Positions 1 through 5,781 of a stretch of DNA of 34,328 nucleotides are shown here, piece by piece. The notes under the pieces were generated by a model. That model searched no databases. It was not told the origin of the DNA and saw only the letters and a program-made list of their open reading frames with translations. The position numbers and the translations under genes were made by a program. How positions within the stretch are numbered: the stretch's first letter is position 1; each line of letters starts with the position of its first letter. Source of the stretch: a cf. Phormidesmis sp. LEGE 11477 (GTDB taxonomy: Bacteria > Cyanobacteriota > Cyanobacteriia > Phormidesmidales > Phormidesmidaceae); contig NZ_JADEXO010000065.1 in NCBI RefSeq assembly GCF_015207105.1, positions 1-34,328 of the forward strand, given 5' to 3'.

Positions 1-1
1 G

Positions 2-847
2 CTAGAAACCCCACCCCCACAGCAACTACGTCAGCAGCTCGGCTGGCAAACGGCCCAGCAAGCAGCGCAACTGCTCAGAAAAGAATTCGCCGCCACAAAA
101 ATTGTTCTCTTTGGCTCCATGCTTCACGCCCAGCATATACGGCCTAGCTCCGATATAGATCTGGCCGTTTGGGGCTTGCCCAACCACGCCTACTGCAAAG
201 CTATTTCTCGGTTATTCAAACTAGATTCAGCTTTTTCTATTGATTTAGTCTTGTTTGAACAGGCACCGCTCTCACTTCGTCAGTCTATTGTACGAACAGG
301 CATTGAGCTATCCGATACATCACAATCTGCTGTACCGCTATCTGTCGATACTTATTTTTCACACAGCATGAGCACTCACCACGCCCCCCTCATCGGGCTC
401 ATCCGTCAAAACCTAAACGAACTTGCTCAGCTGACAGAAAACACCCAGCAGCTACTCATCAAATATCTGCAAACTCAAGACGAAGATTATCTAGGCACAC
501 TAGCCCTGAATCTCCATAGCTTTTATTCTGGAGCCGAACGAATCTTTAGGGAAATCGCCCGCGACATAGACAGCAACCTACCCACCGAATCAGACTGGCA
601 TCGCCGATTACTGCGCCAAATGTCCGCTAGCTTGCCTGACCTGCGTCAACCGGTCATCACGCCTGCCACTCGCACACTGCTCGAAGACTACTGCGCGTTC
701 AGGCATGTCGTCAGAAACATCTATACAATGCAGCTTAAAGGCGATCGCATTCAACCCCTCGTCGCAGCCTTACCCAATGCCTTCGCCGCCCTCAAACAAG
801 ACTGCGAAGCTTTCTCTGACAGCCTGAGCGCCGAGCGTAACCTCTAA
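2..847 (+). CDS. Nucleotidyltransferase (MNT)-HEPN single-chain fusion, 5' partial
   Basis: The reading frame is open from base 2, so the true start lies left of the window; the ATG at 119 sits inside the NTase motif and is not the start. N-terminal part: a minimal nucleotidyltransferase signature, Gly-Ser encoded at 113-118 followed by SDIDLAV with Asp codons at 152 and 158 (GSx10DxD), and a later IDLVLFE strand that can supply the third acidic residue. C-terminal part, from about codon 90 after that ATG: an all-helical HepT/HEPN-like domain with LHSFYSGAERIF and FRHVVRNIY. In the family the MNT and HEPN halves are usually separate antitoxin and toxin genes, with the NTase AMPylating the toxin. 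Here they are one chain. The HEPN RX4H motif reads R-HVVR-N (701-718), so the usual His is Asn. Family assignment is firm; toxin-antitoxin function is inference. Confidence 0.75.
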   Translation, partial: LETPPPQQLRQQLGWQTAQQAAQLLRKEFAATKIVLFGSMLHAQHIRPSSDIDLAVWGLPNHAYCKAISRLFKLDSAFSIDLVLFEQAPLSLRQSIVRTGIELSDTSQSAVPLSVDTYFSHSMSTHHAPLIGLIRQNLNELAQLTENTQQLLIKYLQTQDEDYLGTLALNLHSFYSGAERIFREIARDIDSNLPTESDWHRRLLRQMSASLPDLRQPVITPATRTLLEDYCAFRHVVRNIYTMQLKGDRIQPLVAALPNAFAALKQDCEAFSDSLSAERNL

Positions 848-954
848 GCTGGGTTCATCATCACCTCTACCCGCCTCGGTCTTCAGACTTCCACGAACGA
901 CGGCCAAAATCGCCAGCTAAAATGAGATAACCACAGCTAAAGGATCTCCATCCG

Positions 955-1734
955 ATGGATACTGCCAAGCTAACTCGCGACACAGCCATCTATCCAGATA
1001 CCGACGGTCAACCCATGTCCGAAAGCGACGCCACCCGCGACTATCTAATCTACGCCGTCGAAGTCCTCCGCCTCTACTTTCAGAGCCGCCGCCAGGTCTA
1101 CGTATCCGGCAATCTGTTCATCTACTACGAACAAGGCAACCCGAAGGCAGTCGTATCGCCAGACGTCTTCGTCGTATTCGGTGTCAGCGCCCGCCAGCGC
1201 AAAAGCTACAAAACCTGGCAGGAAGGCAACAAACTTCCCAGCTTCGTGCTAGAAATCACCTCCGAATCTACCCAGAAAAAAGACGAAGTGGAGAAGCCGC
1301 AGCTGTACGCCAGCTTAGGCGTCCAAGAATATTTTCAATACGACCCGACCGCCGACTATCTAAAACCACAGCTAAAGGGTAGAACCCTAGTTAACGGACA
1401 GTATCAACCGCTATCACGTCAGGAGACGGCAGAGGGTATCTCTTATTTATCTAGCAAAGTGCTCGGCCTAGATCTACAGCTCAGACCAGAGCAAGCGCTA
1501 ATCGGCATCGTTCCTCTTCCCAAATCTCTGAGATTCTACGATCCGCAGACTGGACTGTACCTGTTAAACCGCAGAGAAGTAGAGCAGCAGTGGACACTGA
1601 GTCAGCAAGAACGAGACACGGCACAGCAAGAGCGGGATGAAGCTCAGCAAGAGCGGGATGAAGCTCAGCAAAAGGCTCAGCAGCTGGCTGACAGGTTGAG
1701 AGCGTTAGGCGTTGATCCAGACGAGGCTGTTTAG
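955..1734 (+). CDS. Uma2 family (DUF820) putative endonuclease-fold protein
   Basis: This 259-residue protein has the Uma2/DUF820 restriction-endonuclease-like core: SPDVF at residues 68-72, the FVLEIT strand with Glu100, a Lys-rich turn (108-114), then YASLGVQEYFQYD (118-130). These match the PD-(D/E)xK arrangement of the family, which is greatly expanded in cyanobacteria and whose substrate is unknown. The C-terminal 45 residues form a charged coiled coil made of ERDxAQQ heptads, encoded by a 21-bp tandem repeat. An AAGGAT precedes the ATG at 955. The gene stands alone, about 105 bp after the preceding gene. Fold assignment is confident; nuclease activity is only inferred. Confidence 0.85.
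   Translation: MDTAKLTRDTAIYPDTDGQPMSESDATRDYLIYAVEVLRLYFQSRRQVYVSGNLFIYYEQGNPKAVVSPDVFVVFGVSARQRKSYKTWQEGNKLPSFVLEITSESTQKKDEVEKPQLYASLGVQEYFQYDPTADYLKPQLKGRTLVNGQYQPLSRQETAEGISYLSSKVLGLDLQLRPEQALIGIVPLPKSLRFYDPQTGLYLLNRREVEQQWTLSQQERDTAQQERDEAQQERDEAQQKAQQLADRLRALGVDPDEAV
1603..1677 (+). repeat. 21-bp tandem repeat encoding coiled-coil heptads
   Basis: Three 21-bp units start at 1603, 1624 and 1645, followed by a 12-bp partial unit. Units two and three are identical and the first is diverged. Each encodes QQERDxA, so gain or loss of a unit changes the coiled coil by exactly one heptad without a frameshift. Confidence 0.85.
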
Positions 1735-1781
1735 GGGCTACGGGTTTGCAATGATTCGATGCCAAATTCGATGTGAATCAA

Positions 1782-1811
1782 TTGACACGTTTGAAAGCAT
1801 ACTGATAGGCT
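1782..1811 (+). promoter_or_regulatory. Candidate sigma-70 promoter
   Basis: A perfect -35 hexamer TTGACA at 1782-1787 is followed, after 18 bp, by TAGGCT at 1806-1811, which keeps the key first, second and last bases of a -10 box. The predicted start is near 1818. The match alone is weak; its place just upstream of a hairpin/terminator unit makes it more credible. Confidence 0.35.
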
Positions 1812-1817
1812 GATTTC

Positions 1818-1988
1818 GGTGGCAATGCGATCGCGCTCCACCACATCTCTTAAAAACTTAGTCGTTGCTACCGATGGTTGCACCCACCGATAGCAACTCG
1901 CCCCCAGTCTGAAACTCGCAGATAGGAGGTTATGCACATGATTGCATAGCCACCCTAACTCTTGGCAAGTTGGGGTGGCTAAGTTTTT
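1818..1988 (+). ncRNA. Candidate small RNA or attenuator leader
   Basis: Between the promoter-like site and the terminator lies a stem-loop at 1864-1897. GTTGCTA pairs with TAGCAAC, continuing through CG and TGG pairs separated by two single mismatches, around a six-base loop. An unpaired stretch follows with AGGAGG at 1924-1929 and, eight bases later, ATG ATT GCA TAG. This stop runs into the terminator hairpin. The RNA would be about 170 nt. It could be a free sRNA, or a leader that attenuates the gene at 2047. I do not recognise a known family. Confidence 0.4.
1948..1988 (+). terminator. Intrinsic terminator
   Basis: AGCCACCCTAACT (1948-1960) pairs with AGTTGGGGTGGCT (1968-1980) over 13 bp with one T-G wobble and a seven-base loop. 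Five T residues follow at 1984-1988. There is no T tract on the other side, so it acts on the plus strand. Confidence 0.75.
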
Positions 1989-2046
1989 AAGTTTCTTCTG
2001 AATCAAACATCACAGAAAGACCTCAAAAGAGACTTAGAAACCAACC

Positions 2047-2352
2047 ATGAACAGATTCACGACTGTCCAACATCCCGTTAGGATCGCTAGCCACAGCCCG
2101 TCTAGCCAGTTCAATCCGCTCGCCGCCTCAGGCTTTTCTCAGATCACCCCGCCACCGGTTCGACCTAGCCGCTCGCATGTTCGGCATATCCTGCTCGGCA
2201 GTCCAGAGGCCGTACGGCAAACCATCCACCTGCTGCACATACTGCGCTACACCGAGACCGGACTTTGGAGCCGCGCGATCGCCATCCAAGACCCGCTAGT
2301 AATTCCACCCGCCCCCGGAGAAGTGATTAGCCTCTTACGAAAGCAGGTGTAG
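2047..2352 (+). CDS. Conserved cyanobacterial small protein of unknown function
   Basis: This 101-residue protein has a variable, Pro/Ser-rich N-terminal third and a conserved-looking core. The core runs from HVRHILLGSPEAVRQTIHLLH through LRYTETGLWSRA to a Pro-rich PLVIPPAPGEVISLLRK end. I recall this core as a small protein common in cyanobacterial genomes without a known role. No signal peptide, membrane segment or metal motif is visible. It starts 58 bp after a strong terminator hairpin, which may control it. No good Shine-Dalgarno sequence precedes the ATG, which is not unusual in cyanobacteria. It is convergent with the aminotransferase gene, with 21 bp between the stop codons. Confidence 0.65.
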   Translation: MNRFTTVQHPVRIASHSPSSQFNPLAASGFSQITPPPVRPSRSHVRHILLGSPEAVRQTIHLLHILRYTETGLWSRAIAIQDPLVIPPAPGEVISLLRKQV

Positions 2353-2373
2353 TCTCTCTTGTATCGCTGAATA

Positions 2374-3516
2374 CTACTGAAGCTTCTCGCTAGCAGCAGC
2401 CACACCGCTTTCCTTTGTAGTGTGACCAAGCTCAGCGAGCGTAGCTTCCAACGCGCTCACAGCACAGAGAATATCGCGATCGCTCACAAATCCTAAGTGC
2501 CCCATCCGAAACATCTTGCCCTTCATGTGATCTTGTCCGCCCGCTAGCGCAATATCAAAGCGGTTCTTCATCACCGAGCGAATTTTCTCGGCGTCAAGGC
2601 CATCGGGCACCACCGAAGTCACCGCCGGACTCGCATGCGTATCTGGCGCAAACAGCGGTAAGCCTAGTGCTTTCATCGCAGCGCGGGCAGCTTCTCTGTG
2701 GCGAGCGTGACGAGCGAAGATACTGTCTAAGCCTTCTGCTTTCATCATCTCTAGCGCCACTTTCATGCCGAAATAGAGATTGACCGGCGGGGTGAAGGGG
2801 GTGCTGTCTTTGTCGGCAGACTTGCGATACTTGCCTAGGTCTAGATAGAACTTTGGCAAAGTTGCGCTCTCGTAGGCCGTCCATGCCTGATCGCTAACAG
2901 TGACAAAGCCTAATCCTGGCGGCAGCATGAAGCCCTTTTGCGAACCCGAGGCGATGACGTCAATCCCCCATTCATCGACAGGAATGTTGTACGAGCCTAG
3001 GCTAGTGACAGCATCGACGATAATTAACGCTTCGCCATGGTCTTTGACAAGTTTGTTGATCGCCTCTAGGTCGTTGAGAACGCCTGTAGAGGTTTCACTG
3101 TGGGTGATGATGACAGCTTTAATTTTCTTGTCGCTGTCGGCTTTTAATTCTTTAGCAAAGTCATCTGGGTTGAGCGGAGTGCCCCAGTCGGCTTTGATGG
3201 CCTGCACATCTAGGCCATAGGCGTTGGCAATTTGAACCCAGCGTTCGCCGAATTTGCCGTTGCTGCCGACTAGGACGCGATCGCCCGCGCTCAAAAAATT
3301 AATAATCGCCGCTTCTACTGTACCTGTGCCGCTAGCAGCGAGTGCCAGCACATGATTTTTGGTTTGAAACAGCCACTTTAGATTGGCATTGGTCTCCGCG
3401 ATAATCTGACTAAATTCACCGCTGCGATGCCCAATAGGATGCTTAGCCATTGCCAGCAGTACTTTTTCGGGAACCGGTGTCGGGCCCGGAATCATCAGCA
3501 TGAGTTTGTCGTCCAT
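2374..3516 (-). CDS. Alanine-glyoxylate/serine-pyruvate aminotransferase family (class V, PLP)
   Basis: The 380-residue protein is a full-length class V PLP aminotransferase. The N-terminus has MIPGPTPVPEKV, the cofactor region has ASGTGTVEAA (61-70), VDAVTSLG carries the PLP-pairing Asp168, and ASGSQKGFMLPPG carries the Schiff-base Lys194. Family members transfer amino groups from alanine or serine to glyoxylate, giving glycine in photorespiration. Cyanobacterial members are sometimes mislabelled as a soluble hydrogenase subunit. The protein is cytosolic with no targeting signal. It is divergent from the AllA-like gene across 130 bp. Exact amino-donor specificity cannot be read from the sequence. 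Confidence 0.9.
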   Translation of the reverse strand: MDDKLMLMIPGPTPVPEKVLLAMAKHPIGHRSGEFSQIIAETNANLKWLFQTKNHVLALAASGTGTVEAAIINFLSAGDRVLVGSNGKFGERWVQIANAYGLDVQAIKADWGTPLNPDDFAKELKADSDKKIKAVIITHSETSTGVLNDLEAINKLVKDHGEALIIVDAVTSLGSYNIPVDEWGIDVIASGSQKGFMLPPGLGFVTVSDQAWTAYESATLPKFYLDLGKYRKSADKDSTPFTPPVNLYFGMKVALEMMKAEGLDSIFARHARHREAARAAMKALGLPLFAPDTHASPAVTSVVPDGLDAEKIRSVMKNRFDIALAGGQDHMKGKMFRMGHLGFVSDRDILCAVSALEATLAELGHTTKESGVAAASEKLQ

Positions 3517-3646
3517 GGAAAATCGCGTTTGATGAAGGAAATGAAAAGTCTAAGCAGAAATACGATTATGCTTTCTCTAGAATAATACCGATAGGCTTTG
3601 GCGATAAAGCTTATAACTTCGTGATGATGTCATTAGCGCTTGCTCT

Positions 3647-4153
3647 ATGGTCAGCTCCCCTATGCTCAACTCAATCACCACTCGATCCATTCAGGCGATC
3701 CCAATTACCGCTGAAACGTTTCAGCCGTTTGGTCAGCTAATTTTGCCACAGCCAGATAACGTTCCATTTAATCCACAAGATGCTCAGCTCAGGTTAGAAG
3801 CAGGCACGCCTCGGTTCTACATCATGGCGCTACATCAACGCGGACGGCTGTTTCATCAGATCACTCGTCACGGTGGATGTACCCAGTGTCTAGGCGCTTT
3901 AGAAGGTCGCACTTGGTTTTTAGGAGTCGCCCCGCCGAGCGAGGCACCTTTGCCTAGTCCAGACGACATTAAGGTTTTTGAAATTCCAGGGGACTGCTTT
4001 GTCAAGCTGGAGGTGGGCACCTGGCACGCAGGCCCTTACTTCGATGATGAAACGGTCAATTTCTACAATCTAGAGCTGAGTGATACGAATGTGGTAGACC
4101 ATACCACCTGCGATCTTTTGCAAACCTATGGCGTGACGTTTGAGATTGTGTGA
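3647..4153 (+). CDS. allA: Ureidoglycolate lyase (AllA) family protein
   Basis: The 168-residue cupin-fold protein matches the AllA family in order: ITAETFQPFGQLI near the N-terminus, FHQITRHGGCTQCLG (about 70-84) with the cupin His, FLGVAPP, then KLEVGTWHAGPYF (about 121-133) with the second His, and a short DVVDHT-like end (NVVDHTTCDL). AllA releases glyoxylate and urea from ureidoglycolate. The neighbouring divergent gene is a glyoxylate-using aminotransferase, which supports a glyoxylate role. ATG codons at 3647 and 3662 are both possible starts; family alignment does not need the first five residues. No other purine-degradation gene is in the window, so a related glyoxylate or regulatory role cannot be excluded. 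Confidence 0.8.
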   Translation: MVSSPMLNSITTRSIQAIPITAETFQPFGQLILPQPDNVPFNPQDAQLRLEAGTPRFYIMALHQRGRLFHQITRHGGCTQCLGALEGRTWFLGVAPPSEAPLPSPDDIKVFEIPGDCFVKLEVGTWHAGPYFDDETVNFYNLELSDTNVVDHTTCDLLQTYGVTFEIV

Positions 4154-4170
4154 TTTGATAGAGGCTCATA

Positions 4171-4230
4171 CGCTAAAAAGTTAATCGTCTAAAAGTTGAT
4201 CATCTATGGCTAAGTTCTATGGCTAAGTTT
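4171..4230 (+). repeat. Stacked short tandem duplications at the yciI start
   Basis: Two diverged 15-bp units (4171-4185 and 4186-4200) are followed by a 13-bp duplication, ATGGCTAAGTTCT at 4206-4218 and again from 4219. The second duplication copies the start codon itself. The upstream ATG at 4206 opens a frame of only six codons. Confidence 0.7.
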
Positions 4231-4488
4231 GTGATGTGGGGCAGCTACTGCGAGAACGCGCTAGAAAAACGTGGCCCCTATCGGGAGGCTCACCTCAAAG
4301 GGCTCAGCGATCAGAAAGAAAAAGGATTGCTCACCGCGCTAGGGCCGACGGTGGATAACACTAAGGTGTTTGGCACCTACGAAGCCGAAAGTAAGGACGC
4401 AGTGCGTCAGCTAGTAGAAGGCGATCCGTATTGGCAAAATGGGATCTGGACGGAATATTCTATCTATGAATGGAATCAGGTGTTTTAG
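4219..4488 (+). CDS. YciI family protein
   Basis: The 89-residue protein has the ferredoxin-like YciI/YCII fold pattern: KFVMWGSYCENALEKRGPYR at the start, REAHLKGLSDQKEKGLLTALGP with the family His and the gain-of-length helix, VFGTYEAES, and a C-terminal EGDPYWQNGIW followed by YEWNQVF. Family members are small cytosolic enzymes of mostly unknown reaction, with a conserved His-Asp pair (here His24 and Asp69 region). It follows allA by 65 bp on the same strand and could be cotranscribed. The start at 4219 is required, because the ATG at 4206 is out of frame and stops at once. Confidence 0.85.
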   Translation: MAKFVMWGSYCENALEKRGPYREAHLKGLSDQKEKGLLTALGPTVDNTKVFGTYEAESKDAVRQLVEGDPYWQNGIWTEYSIYEWNQVF

Positions 4489-5013
4489 GTAGCGATTAAA
4501 AAATTAAAGCCTGCCATCCACATAGATAGGAAAGCAGACCTTCCAGCTAAAACTTTGTGAGGGTAGCCCTATAGGCTATCCAACCAGCTAGCGTTGGGGA
4601 GTTGTTCTCAACACATAACTGGTTGCTGCTTTATCTACTCAAAGAAGTATTTAACGTTATCCTGTATAATCTGCCTCACTGCTGGAAGAAGGTAAACACA
4701 GCAGACCGCAGTCTTGATTCATCAGAAACTGTGTAGAAGAATAGCCAAGCGAAGAATAGACCGAAAACTACGTACACAAGAAACTTTCCAATTGATATCA
4801 GAAATAAAAGAGTAGCGACTGTCATGATAATGGCAGCAGACCAAGCACAGAATTTTGCGATGGATATTATCAAGCCCATATTTTTCTAGCCAAGTACTTA
4901 AACATACGAATATCACAACGGAGTAGAAGTGATGAATTTACTATGCCCGGCACGTATTTTTTGTTACTAAGCGTTTACCGAAAAACAACTACAAATATTG
5001 ACATCGCAATCGT
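4489..5013. other. Intergenic stretch with hairpins and one small membrane ORF
   Basis: A hairpin at 4561-4580 (GGGTAGCC/GGCTATCC, one wobble) abuts a larger one at 4581-4625, where CAACCAG pairs with CTGGTTG around an inner GTTG/CAAC stem. A TATAAT at 4665-4670 has no matching -35 box. Apart from the small frame at 4676-4879 I see no gene. Confidence 0.5.
4676..4879 (-). CDS. Possible small two-helix membrane protein
   Basis: The 67-residue translation is strongly hydrophobic between residues 3 and 50. It has two predicted membrane helices, separated around SIGKF, and a short charged tail (SDESRLR) ending in FFQQ. Hydrophobic small ORFs can arise by chance from T-rich DNA, the Shine-Dalgarno sequence is poor, and I recognise no family. 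An overlapping frame (4722-4916) lacks such a pattern. Listed as possible only. Confidence 0.35.
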   Translation of the reverse strand: MGLIISIAKFCAWSAAIIMTVATLLFLISIGKFLVYVVFGLFFAWLFFYTVSDESRLRSAVFTFFQQ

Positions 5014-5709
5014 TTAGGTTTCAGGTAGGTTCTCTGGGTCAAAGCCTTGCGATCGCAAGAAAGCAGCCAATCGCTCTTTTTCCTGATTAGCCTGCTCAGC
5101 AGCACTCAAATGTCGATTTCCCTGAGCGTCGTACCAGGTCAGTATTTCTTGAGACAATCCACCAAATTCACCTTGATAGCGACCGATTGCCAATCCGACT
5201 TCCGGCATCCAATAGGGTTCGCCAATCTGCAGCTGATAGCTACCTGCCACCAACTTGTATATTTCTAATGGCTGATGTCTGTCTCGTTGCCAATACTCTG
5301 AGTTATAGACTATGTAGTAAAGCACGCCTAACTTAGCGTAGATAGCTAGCTTCTCTTCATATTCACCACCAGGCTGGTGAGACACCATTTCCAAAGTCAT
5401 CATTGGAACAATATCTTGCTCGTCCCAGACCACATAGCTTCTCCGGGACTTACCTCCCTTTTTTCTTTCGACCCCTAAGCTCAGAAATCCATCTGGAACC
5501 ACTGGCACTTTTGGACTCACCCCGGTGGTGTGATACACCGCCATATCCACCCCAAAGTACCAGTCCTGCCGATCTGACCACAGATGAGCCAGTAGCATCA
5601 GCAGGAGGTTGGGTAATAGATTTTGATCTTCGTTATCCACAGGTATATCGTCAGAACAAGGCAGATCGATAGCGTTCGGTAGATCTTTGGCTATGGATGA
5701 TGACAGCAT
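5014..5709 (-). CDS. Uma2 family (DUF820) putative endonuclease-fold protein
   Basis: This 231-residue protein is the second Uma2/DUF820 member here. The core has VPDGFLSLG with PD at 72-73, MMTLEMVS with Glu107, EEKLAIYAKLGVLYYIVYN with Lys120 and Tyr124, and a late WYDAQGNRH segment. A short charged helix (SAAEQANQEKERLAAFLRSQG) closes the protein, ending in the D-P-E-N-L type tail typical of this group. It is a different subgroup from the gene at 955 and lacks the ERDxAQQ heptads. It stands alone, 72 bp downstream of the ftsY end on the same strand. Function is unknown beyond the nuclease-like fold. Confidence 0.85.
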   Translation of the reverse strand: MLSSSIAKDLPNAIDLPCSDDIPVDNEDQNLLPNLLLMLLAHLWSDRQDWYFGVDMAVYHTTGVSPKVPVVPDGFLSLGVERKKGGKSRRSYVVWDEQDIVPMMTLEMVSHQPGGEYEEKLAIYAKLGVLYYIVYNSEYWQRDRHQPLEIYKLVAGSYQLQIGEPYWMPEVGLAIGRYQGEFGGLSQEILTWYDAQGNRHLSAAEQANQEKERLAAFLRSQGFDPENLPET

Positions 5710-5781
5710 AGCTAACGCCTCAAGTGGGTCTTGTCTTACTTGATCTTAACTGTAGATACGGCAACAGAAAAAGGCATTCCC

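Larger units (their letters stand above)
1735..2046. other. 312-bp gap holding a possible promoter, stem-loop and terminator
   Basis: No convincing gene lies here. The gap contains a promoter-like TTGACA/TAGGCT pair, a 12-bp imperfect hairpin, an AGGAGG run followed by a tiny reading frame, and a strong terminator hairpin, all on the plus strand and in transcription order. A 91-codon minus-strand frame across it looks like a by-product of the structured DNA. Confidence 0.6.

Noticed and set aside
1731-2006. 91-codon minus-strand frame in the gap after the first Uma2 gene
   Set aside because: It crosses the stem-loop and terminator hairpin, its translation matches no family I know, and it has no good ribosome site.
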